47,856 nt of DNA from JAYWDA01 sp043747555 (GTDB lineage Bacteria > Bdellovibrionota > Bdellovibrionia > Bdellovibrionales > Bdellovibrionaceae), in contig JAYTOY010000021.1 of NCBI GenBank assembly GCA_043747555.1, positions 1 through 47,856 of the forward strand, given 5' to 3'. The notes under the pieces were generated by a model that was not told the origin of the DNA, did no database searches, and saw only the letters and a list, made by a program, of their open reading frames with translations. Made by a program: the position numbers and the translations under genes. Shown here in pieces: positions 34,380-43,073 of the stretch (within the stretch, counting starts at the first letter, position 1; every line of letters starts with the position of its first letter).

Positions 34380-35234
34380 ATGCGGGAAAATAGTCGGGGA
34401 TCAGAGACATCGTTTCTTAGGCTGCAGCAATTAGTGAAAAGTCGCTATGGTAAGGGGTTTAAGCTAGTTCCGATGATGCAAGTTTCGGAAAAGCATATGA
34501 CAATGGATTCATTCGTCTCGGGGGACGATTTGCATGTTCCAATCATTGTTAATCAAAATTACCTAGGTACAGCCGTGATTGATGAGGCCTTAAGCCTTTC
34601 ATCAGAAGATAAATCTTCATTGGTTGAAACCGTAAAGCTTGTACTAGAACCCAGTCTTTATGGTCGTTGGTTAAAGCGTCGCGAACAGAACTTAAGTGAA
34701 GTCACTCAGTTGGATTTCGTTCCAGCTGATAACTTGGTGCTATTTAATGATCTTGAAAAAAGATATTTGGATGTTTCTCATCAAAGTGAAAATATTAATA
34801 TTAAGCTGATTTCAAATTTGATTCATCTGCATGGAAAAAATGAGTTCTTTATCAAACGAGTGGCTTATCAAATTCACGAAATGTCCCATCGCTGGGCTTT
34901 TTTGCCTTTAAATGACCTCAATGAAATCAAAACCATCGACGACCTGCTGAATCTTGGGGCGGTTACGTTATTCGTCGACAATATCGAGAAGCTAGACAAA
35001 GAAAAACAGGAGCTGATCTTAAAATATCTTGAAAGCCCTAGATCTTCGTCTGAGCCTTTATTTATTACTGCGTCGCCACTACCTTTATTGGACCTGAAAG
35101 CCATCGAGAACTTAAGTCCAGCTCTTTTAGAAGAGATCACCTTCACATGCTTTGAAGTCGACCGTGCGCCCCTGTCTTTTATGGAATTAAAAGACATTTT
35201 GGAAATGATGTTTTTTGAAAACCCGCGCTCTTAG
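34380..35234 (+). CDS. Degenerate sigma-54-activator-like protein lacking ATPase and DNA-binding motifs
   Basis: 284 residues. Its N-terminal part resembles the sensory domain of the preceding activator (DLHVPIIVNQNYLGTAVI against VGIFPIMIENDFVGTVV). Residues 152-171 align without gaps to the activator's Walker A helix, but the glycines and catalytic Lys are gone (GKNEFFIK in place of GENGTGKE). The Walker B acidic pair is VDN (D200, N201) instead of LDE. The GAFTGA loop and arginine-finger pattern are missing, and the protein stops before any Fis-type DNA-binding domain. It is therefore probably not an ATPase or activator, but could bind or inhibit one, or sense the same ligand. The reading frame is intact and has a GGGAGAGG ribosome site, arguing against a decaying pseudogene. 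Confidence 0.75.
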   Translation: MRENSRGSETSFLRLQQLVKSRYGKGFKLVPMMQVSEKHMTMDSFVSGDDLHVPIIVNQNYLGTAVIDEALSLSSEDKSSLVETVKLVLEPSLYGRWLKRREQNLSEVTQLDFVPADNLVLFNDLEKRYLDVSHQSENINIKLISNLIHLHGKNEFFIKRVAYQIHEMSHRWAFLPLNDLNEIKTIDDLLNLGAVTLFVDNIEKLDKEKQELILKYLESPRSSSEPLFITASPLPLLDLKAIENLSPALLEEITFTCFEVDRAPLSFMELKDILEMMFFENPRS

Positions 35235-35274
35235 TTAAGTTGATTTTTAGGCCTCCATCTGTCAGCATTTTCAG

Positions 35275-36291
35275 ATGGTACTTAGCGACAGTTTTCTTGA
35301 AGGATTTATTTCTAAAAATATCAAAGGGGATTTTAAAATCTTCCCCTTGGCCGGCGATGCCTCTAATCGCCGTTATTACCGCGTCGTGATGGATCAAACT
35401 TCATGGGTGCTGATGCGCTGGGAGAAGTTTGATCCCAATAATTACCCCTTTTTAAGCGTTCTCAATCATTTTAAAAATCATGGGGTTAAGGTTCCCAATG
35501 TTATCTCCTATGATGCTGACGATGGTCTAGTCTTGCTTGAGGATTTGGGCGATCTGACCTTAGAGCGAAAATTCTGGGAAAGCCAAACCCATGAGACTTC
35601 GATAGCTTTTTATAAAATGGCGATCGATGAGCTGATTAAAATTCATTACACCGCCACAGATCAAAAATCGGACTGCACTGCTTTTAAAATAAAATTCGAC
35701 ACGGAAAAATTTCTTTGGGAAATGAACTACGGCAAAGACAATCTTTTGCTGGGTGTATTAAATTTTAATCTATCGGGCCCCGCCGCTACAGGCTTACAAA
35801 AAATATTTACTGATATTTGTTCAAAGCTAGATCAAGAGCCAAAACGGATTGCACACAGGGATTATCATTCCAGAAACTTAATGATTAAATTTGATGATAT
35901 GCGCGTTATTGATTTTCAGGATGCTCGCCTTGGTCCCATTCAATATGACTTGGTCAGCCTATTTAAAGATTCCTACGTTGATATGAATGATTCGATGGTT
36001 CAGACTTTACTAAAATACTATTTAGATCAGGCGCACAGGTATCAGAAAAACGATTTTTCGATGGATCATTTTAATTATATTTACGAACTTCAAAGTATTC
36101 AAAGGTGCTTCAAAGCCTGCGGAAGTTTTGCAAGCTTCTACCATCAGCGCGGCGATAAAAGATACTTAAAGTATTTGCCACCGACTTTAAAGCGCACTTT
36201 AAAGTCGTTAAATAATTTTCCAGAATATAAAGCGTTTGCGGATATGTTGATTGACTCGGGCGCCTTGGAAAAGAAATACGAAACTATATGA
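35275..36291 (+). CDS. amgK: N-acetylmuramate/N-acetylglucosamine kinase, AmgK-like
   Basis: 338 residues. It has the aminoglycoside-phosphotransferase fold: the N-lobe with GDASNRRYYRV and VLLEDLGDLTLE, the Brenner motif HRDYHSRN (H194, D196, N201) and the metal motif DFQDARLGP. AmgK phosphorylates the anomeric position of MurNAc or GlcNAc for peptidoglycan recycling without passing through fructose-6-phosphate. The immediate downstream overlap (ATGA) with a MurU-like nucleotidyltransferase gene repeats the AmgK-MurU pairing known from Pseudomonas and supports this reading over antibiotic resistance. The start codon has no clear ribosome site. Confidence 0.82.
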   Translation: MVLSDSFLEGFISKNIKGDFKIFPLAGDASNRRYYRVVMDQTSWVLMRWEKFDPNNYPFLSVLNHFKNHGVKVPNVISYDADDGLVLLEDLGDLTLERKFWESQTHETSIAFYKMAIDELIKIHYTATDQKSDCTAFKIKFDTEKFLWEMNYGKDNLLLGVLNFNLSGPAATGLQKIFTDICSKLDQEPKRIAHRDYHSRNLMIKFDDMRVIDFQDARLGPIQYDLVSLFKDSYVDMNDSMVQTLLKYYLDQAHRYQKNDFSMDHFNYIYELQSIQRCFKACGSFASFYHQRGDKRYLKYLPPTLKRTLKSLNNFPEYKAFADMLIDSGALEKKYETI

Positions 36292-37265
36292 ATGTCATGG
36301 TCCTTGCGGCTGGCCTTGGATCTCGCTTTCATCCACAAACATTAATAAAACCAAAACCGGCGTTGCCTTTTTTGAATGTGCCATTGGGTTTTTATTCTTT
36401 AGCCCTTTTAGAAAATACTCCGGTTGAAAAATTAGTGGTGAATACGTTTCATTTGCCGAAAGAAATTGTTCAGCTTTTTCAAAATGGAATCCTGCCAACC
36501 AGGAATTTAGATTTTTCCCACGAAGTGGGTGAAATACAAGGTAGTGGCGGGGGCCTTAAGCAAGCTCAGCGGTTTTTCAAAGGCCACCATGATTTAATTA
36601 TGATGAATGGCGATGAAGTGATTCTGCCTCATCAACCTAAATTGATGGCCACTGCTCTTGCGCAGCATAAAGCTTCGAATGCTTTAGCGACGCTTTTTGT
36701 AATGGAACACCATGAAGTCGGACACAAATTCGGCGGCATCTGGGTGGATGATCAAGATCATATTCAAGGGATTGGAAAAGCGCGACCGGAGTCAGCAGTC
36801 AAAGGTTTCCATTTTATTGGGGTTTTTATATTTTCATCACGTATATTTGATTATTTAACCAGAGGTCCTTCCCATATTTTTACAGATGTTCTGCTTCCCG
36901 CCATCAAGCTAGGCGAAAAAGTGGATATCTTTAAAGCTAACGTCACCTGGTTTGAAACTGGAAATTTAACAGATTACCTAGCTGCAACCGCTGAATGCTT
37001 AGAGATTCTAAAATCTGATCGACCAGAAAGTGCTTTTTTAAAAAGAGTTATTTCTAAGCACAGTCCGCAATCAAAACTAGTTGGGAATACTTTTACCGCA
37101 AGTCCACTTCCAAAATCTTTTCATTGTGAAGGATTTTCGGTGATCGGCAGTCAAGTTGTCATAAAAGACAACACCGTTTTAAAAAACAGTGTTGTTGATT
37201 CCAATATGATCTTAGAAAAAGATTTTAGCGCCGAAAATAAATTACTTTTGAACGGCTGCTGGTGA
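36288..37265 (+). CDS. murU: Sugar-1-phosphate nucleotidyltransferase, MurU-like
   Basis: 325 residues. The N-terminal signature VLAAGLGSRFHPQTLIKPKP is the nucleotide-binding loop of the sugar nucleotidyltransferase family. MMNGDEVIL provides the metal-binding aspartate region. With AmgK immediately upstream it most likely converts MurNAc-1-phosphate to UDP-MurNAc, feeding recycled wall sugar back into synthesis and bypassing MurA. The C-terminal ~70 residues (SPLPKSFHCEGFSVIGSQVV; KDNTVLKNSVVDSNMILE) look like a short left-handed beta-helix, more than the minimal MurU fold; GlmU- or ManC-like roles are alternatives. Its 3' end overlaps the convergent gene by 24 bases. Confidence 0.78.
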   Translation: MNVMVLAAGLGSRFHPQTLIKPKPALPFLNVPLGFYSLALLENTPVEKLVVNTFHLPKEIVQLFQNGILPTRNLDFSHEVGEIQGSGGGLKQAQRFFKGHHDLIMMNGDEVILPHQPKLMATALAQHKASNALATLFVMEHHEVGHKFGGIWVDDQDHIQGIGKARPESAVKGFHFIGVFIFSSRIFDYLTRGPSHIFTDVLLPAIKLGEKVDIFKANVTWFETGNLTDYLAATAECLEILKSDRPESAFLKRVISKHSPQSKLVGNTFTASPLPKSFHCEGFSVIGSQVVIKDNTVLKNSVVDSNMILEKDFSAENKLLLNGCW

Positions 37266-38198
37266 ACTTCCAATAAACGAATCCTGATGGTCTTTTAGTT
37301 GGTATCTTTTGGTCATCATATTAAAAATGCTGTCATTAGAAACGCCAATGGGGTCCCCGTGATAATCCTTGGTTAATCCTGAAGTGGCCGCTTTTGAATT
37401 GATTGAACTTAAGGTGGCCTGACCTGCACGACCTAATCCATCCATGCCATCAGCCCCAGCATCACCATTTGAAGGTGATTTGCCATAAGCTCCGCCGCCA
37501 CCGCCCCCTTCAGAAAATCCAAAATTAGGCGTGGTCATTTTAAATTTATCTTCTGCTGCTTTATTTAGTTTAGAAACCTCTCCGGAAATTGAGGCGATTT
37601 GATCTTTCGATAGACCGGCGCCTGCCATGCCTTTGGCTGACATGACATCTTCGGGTCCAATCTTAAATCCATTGGGGCCGACTAATTTTTTTCCATCAAA
37701 AGTGATTGGTATTTTTTTACTCGCAAAATCTTTTGCGATGCTTGCAGCCGCTTTGTTAAAGCCGGAAGCATCAAATCCAGCCGCCCCAAAACCATCCGTA
37801 CTACCGTTGTCAGTCGTTCGTGCATTGCCAAAAGCGTCGGTCGCAGCCATCGTCATTCCTGCCTGATTCGCTGTTTTTCCATGGGCGCCGGCTTGCATGC
37901 TTGCTAGTATTCCCATAGCAACCATTGTTATGCCAACAGGACATTTACTTTTGCAATGACTTCCGCAGCAAGCTTGAATCAAGGCTCGCCCGCCTGAATC
38001 TAATCCGGAGCTAATCATCTGGGCTTGTTGTTTCCCAGCTTCATTTTCCTTTTTTACTTGAGTGGCTGAATCATAAATCGAATTCTGCTTGGGTTGAACA
38101 TTTGCACCCACCGCTTTTTGGCCGGAAAGCGCTGCTTGAATCGAAGGCCTTGCAAAGACTGAATTCGTAAACAAGAAAATCAGTAAAAATATCTTCAT
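37242..38198 (-). CDS. Exported protein of a TadG-linked operon, unknown function
   Basis: 318 residues from the ATG at 38196-38198, which has AGGTGGAA just upstream; a GTG three codons earlier abuts the preceding stop codon. The signal peptide MKIFLLIFLFTNSVFA is clear. Features are CCGSHCKSKCPVG (four cysteines, about 75-90), a methionine- and alanine-rich stretch (TMVAMGILASMQAGAHG), and a glycine-rich segment (FSEGGGGGGAYGK). It has no recognised domain. It is the last gene of a minus-strand set with the glycine-rich exported protein and the TadG-like protein. Confidence 0.75.
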   Translation of the reverse strand: MKIFLLIFLFTNSVFARPSIQAALSGQKAVGANVQPKQNSIYDSATQVKKENEAGKQQAQMISSGLDSGGRALIQACCGSHCKSKCPVGITMVAMGILASMQAGAHGKTANQAGMTMAATDAFGNARTTDNGSTDGFGAAGFDASGFNKAAASIAKDFASKKIPITFDGKKLVGPNGFKIGPEDVMSAKGMAGAGLSKDQIASISGEVSKLNKAAEDKFKMTTPNFGFSEGGGGGGAYGKSPSNGDAGADGMDGLGRAGQATLSSINSKAATSGLTKDYHGDPIGVSNDSIFNMMTKRYQLKDHQDSFIGSSPAAVQK

Positions 38199-38207
38199 GG
38201 GTTCCAC

Positions 38208-39677
38208 CTATCGGCCTAATAAATTTGTTTTTTCTTGAGTGTATCTATCTTTCACTTTTTCCCAGTTTGATTTTCCACCTTGAGATGAGACTTGATTCCT
38301 TAAAGAAGCTATTTCGCGTTCAGCAGAAATTTTCTGAGCCAAGGCCGGATTATAGGCCGCTGTTTTCTGACCACCACCGCCGCGCCCACCGAAGGCTCCG
38401 CCGCCACCGCCGCCGCCTTCGCCACCATAAATTGAAGTATTCATTTTATGAACCGTATCGTCGGCGCCACGACCATCATTGCTACCACCAGATCCACTGC
38501 CAAGAGCCGCACTGCCGCCCCCGCCGCCGATGGGTGGAGCTGCTCCGCCAGATCCCTCGCCGCCTGGAATCCTTGAATCTAAACCAGAACCGCCACCTAG
38601 GCCAGAGCCACCACCGGAAGTTGTTCCTGCACTTGGTTTTCCGTCCACTGTTTTTCCGAAACCACCGCTGCCGTCTCGTGAAAGATTTGTCGCCAATTCA
38701 CAGCCCGGTGACCGGGGGTTTGCTTTACAAATACACTGCGGAGTATCTTTGGTTGCTTCGACGGTACACGGATCGACAGTTCCAGCCGTCACTGCCGCTT
38801 GAGATCCATTCGTCGCATTTTCGCAAGCATTTGCTTGTCGTCCTTGTTTTACCGCAGAAAGAATTCCTAACCCGGCTGCTGCTAATGTTCCTGCATAGCC
38901 TTTACACTCTGAACTTTTTGCTGCTACCGAATTTTTTGTTTGAGGCTCTAGTTCTTCTTCAGCAAGTTTAATCAGACTCTGTTGCATCGCAGATAGAGAA
39001 GCACACTGGGTCATCTTTTCATCGTATGAAATCCCTGGTCCTAGATTTTTTTTCGAAGCTTCTAAAGCGCCGACTGCTGAGCCACACGAATTATCGCAAA
39101 GAACTTTTTGAGCTCCACAGGCAACTGCAAATGCACTCATTCCCAATTGTGCAAGTTTCATCGCCTGACCCATTTTACTGCATGAATCAACAATCGAAAG
39201 CTGATTCATGCCCGCAAGAATTGTCTGAGTTCCCGCCACGATCTCTTGAACATGAGGACTGCACTTTTCTAAGCAGTTTCTTCCCGCCATTTGATTTTTA
39301 TCAACACAAGCTTTTTGACTCGCTAAATATTTTTGACTAACTTTTTGAAATTCTCCTGCGACTTTTGGATTGCACTGATTCGCTAGGTTAGTAAATGCAT
39401 CAGCTTCCTTTTTCCACTGTTCAGCAACTCCAAGACCTTTTCCTTCTTCAAGTTTCAAACATTTCAATCCATCAAAAGCAGCTACAGCAGCATCGGTATT
39501 TACTGGGACCGCAGGCGCAGCACTTGCTTCAGGGCTCGAAGAAGTGGATTCAGCTTTGGGTCCGGGAACTCCGATAGATTCTCTGGCAGCTCCGACTAAA
39601 CCTTGCGCTTGGGCCTGAACTAAGAAAAAAAACAATGGCAAAGCCACTATAGTTTTTAAAACAATAGATGCGTTCAT
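38208..39677 (-). CDS. Exported cysteine-containing, glycine-rich protein
   Basis: 489 residues from the ATG at 39675-39677, preceded by GGGGGAA; a GTG four codons earlier is less likely. After the signal peptide (TIVALPLFFFLVQAQA) comes a helical domain of ~250 residues with regularly spaced cysteines (GRNCLEKCSP; ACGAQKVLCDNSCGS). A second half follows that is dominated by Gly-Ser repeats (GGGSGLGGGSGLDSR; YGGEGGGGGGGAFGG). The cysteines imply disulfides outside the cytoplasm; the glycine-rich part is probably flexible or surface-adhesive. No family is recognised. The G-rich codons create a 248-codon shadow frame on the other strand. It abuts the 37.2-38.2 kb gene directly. Confidence 0.78.
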   Translation of the reverse strand: MNASIVLKTIVALPLFFFLVQAQAQGLVGAARESIGVPGPKAESTSSSPEASAAPAVPVNTDAAVAAFDGLKCLKLEEGKGLGVAEQWKKEADAFTNLANQCNPKVAGEFQKVSQKYLASQKACVDKNQMAGRNCLEKCSPHVQEIVAGTQTILAGMNQLSIVDSCSKMGQAMKLAQLGMSAFAVACGAQKVLCDNSCGSAVGALEASKKNLGPGISYDEKMTQCASLSAMQQSLIKLAEEELEPQTKNSVAAKSSECKGYAGTLAAAGLGILSAVKQGRQANACENATNGSQAAVTAGTVDPCTVEATKDTPQCICKANPRSPGCELATNLSRDGSGGFGKTVDGKPSAGTTSGGGSGLGGGSGLDSRIPGGEGSGGAAPPIGGGGGSAALGSGSGGSNDGRGADDTVHKMNTSIYGGEGGGGGGGAFGGRGGGGQKTAAYNPALAQKISAEREIASLRNQVSSQGGKSNWEKVKDRYTQEKTNLLGR

Positions 39678-39769
39678 GAATTCCCCCACTCTAATAGTCT
39701 ATCGTAATTTTGAAGGATTCTCTTGATCTTCCAAGCGCCAATCCCATTCTGAGACAAACCTTCGCGGGT

Positions 39770-41992
39770 TTATTTGCCTTTTAAAATTTTATCGAACAAA
39801 TCCAACTCTGGAGGGTTTTTAATTCGACCTGTGGCGCCAGGTCCACCAATTGGCTGAGAAGTTGATTTCAAATAATCTTCCGATACGAGCTTAACGGAAT
39901 AGCCACTGCGACCAGGGCCCACACAGTTCCCGCTAGTGGGTGAATCAGGCGGTGGCACCGTATCACATTGGGCAAAAACATCTCGGCTTAAGCTGTAATC
40001 AGAAAGTGATTTACTAACCCATGAAGTTAAAAGCGGCGCTACTTTTTTGCCGCCTTGACTCGGATTCGGTGGCACCACGATATAAGTTAACTTATTGCTG
40101 ATTTCCAAGCGATTTGTTTGCAATGAAGCTTCACGGACGACTTCCATCTGATCTTTGATGGAAAAAGATTCTAAACTTGAATCCCCGACGCGTGAACCAA
40201 GATCGGATCTTGGAAGAAAATCATATCCGGACCTCTTTACAAGAAATCCATCACGAATTCGTTTAAAATAAAGATTAAAATAATCCGGTTCGATGGAATA
40301 ATAAGTGATGTCGAAAAGATCTGGCGCGATCGCAATAGTTTCAAGACGGCGCATCGGATTTTTTCCGCGAATCTTATCGTCCCAAGCTAGGATATCACCA
40401 TGCTTGGTATCTTTAAAATCTAAGCCGACGTCGTTCCAGTGAGTAAAATTCGGTGCATCCGCATTGTCAGGATTTTGATCATAACCAGCTGCTGTATTAT
40501 TGTTTTCGGTATAGGCTCCCACGCGAAATAATTTATCTAACCCGTAAATCGCTTTTCCCCACTGACCTAAGGTCAGGCGACTTTTTAAGCCGAATTTATC
40601 ACCAGGATATTTGCTGTAATTGGCAAAGCGGCGGACATCTGAATTGGCGGGGCCTAGCGAAGCAAAATCTTCTACTCTTGGTGGTAAAAGATTATCCGCA
40701 CGATGTCCTTCAGAATCAACTGACCTGGGACTTGTCACCGGCCACGAATCGCCATACCAGGGTCCAATTTTTCCGCCAAAAGGTTTTGCAAAAGCTCGTG
40801 CTTTTAATGTCACCCCACCCAAGGGGGCAAACGGAATCTTTGGTGTCGTCTTAGCTGCGATTCCGACGTAAGACATGCACCAAGGGTTTTTTTCATAACC
40901 TAGAGAGTAGTTAAAAGGGGCCGGAGGATAATTCGAAACGTAGGGCTTAACTAATTGGACGCCTTTATCTAATGGACCACTTCCTCCCTTATACGAATAT
41001 GGAAACCCACCATTTTCTGGATCATCAAAAGTTCGTACAACAGTTTTAATTTGTGTTTGGTTGATGCACGACGTGTCCGTGTAAGTAAAGCCGGGATAAA
41101 TCTTTACTTCGCTTAAAAATTTAGGGGGTGAATAAGTGTCGGTCCCATTGCTGTTACATTCATCGCTGCCCAAAGCATTAAAAATTTCAACATCAGAACT
41201 TCGATTGAATCCCTCCTTGTTGGGGCCTGTCATATTGCGTTCTAGCGTTTCGATCATCCCGTCTTTACCGCTTTCGCCGTCCAAATCAAAAAAATCATTC
41301 TTACTTTCACTTAGACCGCGAGCCAAGTGGCGCATCAATAACTTTTTTTCAGCTTGGTCTTTAGAAAAAGCCAATACAAATTTTCCAAGCATTACATAGT
41401 TCATTGGACCAAAGGATTCGCATTGTCTATTCATCGAAGTTAAAAACGCTTGAGCCATTGACCTAAGAACTTGAGATGAACCAATAAAGGGAGCGTAAAC
41501 TCTGGGTGCTTGGAAAATCGGAATTGTCCTGCCGTTCTCAGACTCCCTACACGTATTTTCATTTGAAGGCATAGGACGGAAAGGCACATAGGTGATACAA
41601 AACGCGGGCGAATCATAGAAGAATTTATACTGATTGTTAGGTGAAACAGCTTCCGCGCTGCAATCGGCCTCTTTGCAAATTTCAATTTTAGGTTTGTTAA
41701 AAGGATGAACGCTAAAATTCCCCGCGGTGCCTAACTCACGGTAACGCCAAGTTAAAAGTTTCCAGCTTTGCCGAACTTGGTAATTGATATGCCCAATCGC
41801 GTTTAAGCTTTCGCCTTGCTTCATCGCGCCGTAATAAGCAGCTAAGTCCACCGAGTTTTGTAAATTTATTTTATGATGAATTAAAAGACCAACATTAATA
41901 ATCATCGCGAAAAAAAGAAAGAGCAGTTGAAAAATCAAAGCCACAAAAATTGCGACTTGGCCTTTTTCATTCAATTTTTTCTTGCGCATCAT
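39770..41992 (-). CDS. TadG/TadE-like pilus-associated membrane protein
   Basis: 740 residues. The N-terminus matches the TadE/G pilin-like leader region: basic MMRKKKLNEKGQ, a hydrophobic helix VAIFVALIFQLLFLFFAMII, then INLQNSVDLAAYYGA, where such proteins carry the conserved N-terminal helix. The large remaining domain is probably extracytoplasmic, with cysteines (EICKEADCSAEA; FAQCDTVPPPD). TadG-type minor pseudopilins belong to Flp/tight-adherence machinery. No ATPase, secretin or flp pilin gene is adjacent, so here it is an isolated TadG-led operon with two exported genes, possibly a surface assembly. It is divergent from the gene at 42096. Confidence 0.75.
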   Translation of the reverse strand: MMRKKKLNEKGQVAIFVALIFQLLFLFFAMIINVGLLIHHKINLQNSVDLAAYYGAMKQGESLNAIGHINYQVRQSWKLLTWRYRELGTAGNFSVHPFNKPKIEICKEADCSAEAVSPNNQYKFFYDSPAFCITYVPFRPMPSNENTCRESENGRTIPIFQAPRVYAPFIGSSQVLRSMAQAFLTSMNRQCESFGPMNYVMLGKFVLAFSKDQAEKKLLMRHLARGLSESKNDFFDLDGESGKDGMIETLERNMTGPNKEGFNRSSDVEIFNALGSDECNSNGTDTYSPPKFLSEVKIYPGFTYTDTSCINQTQIKTVVRTFDDPENGGFPYSYKGGSGPLDKGVQLVKPYVSNYPPAPFNYSLGYEKNPWCMSYVGIAAKTTPKIPFAPLGGVTLKARAFAKPFGGKIGPWYGDSWPVTSPRSVDSEGHRADNLLPPRVEDFASLGPANSDVRRFANYSKYPGDKFGLKSRLTLGQWGKAIYGLDKLFRVGAYTENNNTAAGYDQNPDNADAPNFTHWNDVGLDFKDTKHGDILAWDDKIRGKNPMRRLETIAIAPDLFDITYYSIEPDYFNLYFKRIRDGFLVKRSGYDFLPRSDLGSRVGDSSLESFSIKDQMEVVREASLQTNRLEISNKLTYIVVPPNPSQGGKKVAPLLTSWVSKSLSDYSLSRDVFAQCDTVPPPDSPTSGNCVGPGRSGYSVKLVSEDYLKSTSQPIGGPGATGRIKNPPELDLFDKILKGK

Positions 41993-42095
41993 AGTTGTTT
42001 TTCCCAGTCATAACTATACTCGACTCGGGCCTCTTTGACTTCCAATAAAGTCTCACTCAGACTTTGATCAGAACATCCCTTCAGGAGACTCGACG

Positions 42096-43073
42096 ATGGT
42101 CCGGAATTTTTGTATCTCTACATTGATTTTTATTCAGGTGACGACACCTCTTTTATCTTCGGCTCAGATGAAAAGCACGCCGCTGGCATCACCTCCGGCG
42201 AAAGTTTCGACCCATTCTGCTCCTCGTAAATCAACTAATCCCAATACTTTATTTGAAGGCTATTCGAAAATTATCTTAAATGGCTTGCACGTCGGCTATA
42301 CGGTTTTACGTTATGAATTTGATCCCAAGAAAAAACAATTTCAAGCCACCTATTTGGTTAAAACCGAAGAGCAGGGCGGAAATATTCTAGAAAGCCTTAA
42401 GGCCGTGGCCGATCAAGATTTAAAGCCGGTTTCCTACCAATATGTCTCATTGATCGATAAAAAACCAAAGACCATTGAAGCGACTTTCAAAGGTCAAAAA
42501 ATGACCGGCATTATGAAAGAAGGAAAAACCAGCAAAAAATTAATTTCAGATCTACCGAAAGGCACTGGCCTTGCTATTTTTCTGTACTACCTTATTTTGC
42601 GAAGTCCTGAAGGCTTAAAAACTGAAACCAAGTATAATTACAAAGCACTGGCCGAAGAAGACGCCAAGGTTTACGACGGCGTTGCAATTATTGGAAAAGA
42701 AGAAAAGTTTAATGGCATCAAAGCCTATAAAGCTTCTAATACCTTTAAAGAAGTTAATTACACCTTTTACCTGACAGAAACCGGCGAAGCCTTGATGACC
42801 GATACCCCAGCCGCGAATATAAAAACAATTCTTGTGGCCAGCCCCCAAGAAGCCGTCGCAAAATTTAATGTTCCAACCGCGATCTTAACTAATTTATTTG
42901 GCGATGTTCCAAGTGGTACTGCAAATGCTGTTACAAAAACTTTAAATGCAGAAATTCGCCAAATTAAAAACCCCCCGCCGACAAAACGGGAAGGCATTCC
43001 GCCCGATCCAAAAATTATGATCAAAGGCAGTCCTGATTCAAATGTTGATAACAAGGATCCCCAGGGTGAATAA
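42096..43073 (+). CDS. Exported DUF3108-like protein
   Basis: 325 residues. A signal peptide (FCISTLIFIQVTTPLLSSAQ) and Pro/Ser/Lys linker precede a beta-rich domain of ~200 residues (IILNGLHVGYTVLRYEFDP; TIEATFKGQKMTGIM; NYTFYLTETGEALM). This layout resembles the DUF3108 family of periplasmic proteins, thought to fold as a lipocalin-like barrel. That assignment is from pattern memory only. The C-terminal 60 residues are proline-rich and probably disordered. CAGGAGA precedes the ATG. The stop codon overlaps the GTG start of nagZ, so the two are cotranslated, hinting at an envelope role. Confidence 0.72.
   Translation: MVRNFCISTLIFIQVTTPLLSSAQMKSTPLASPPAKVSTHSAPRKSTNPNTLFEGYSKIILNGLHVGYTVLRYEFDPKKKQFQATYLVKTEEQGGNILESLKAVADQDLKPVSYQYVSLIDKKPKTIEATFKGQKMTGIMKEGKTSKKLISDLPKGTGLAIFLYYLILRSPEGLKTETKYNYKALAEEDAKVYDGVAIIGKEEKFNGIKAYKASNTFKEVNYTFYLTETGEALMTDTPAANIKTILVASPQEAVAKFNVPTAILTNLFGDVPSGTANAVTKTLNAEIRQIKNPPPTKREGIPPDPKIMIKGSPDSNVDNKDPQGE

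Noticed and set aside
38225..38971. 248-codon plus-strand open frame opposite the glycine-rich gene
   Set aside because: It mirrors the Gly-Ser codons of the real gene and reads as Arg/His/Leu-rich low-complexity sequence without a ribosome site or signal features.
43042..43065. ATG start for nagZ eight codons earlier
   Set aside because: There is no ribosome site before it, whereas GTG at 43066 has AAGGA at good spacing and the coupled overlap with the upstream stop codon.
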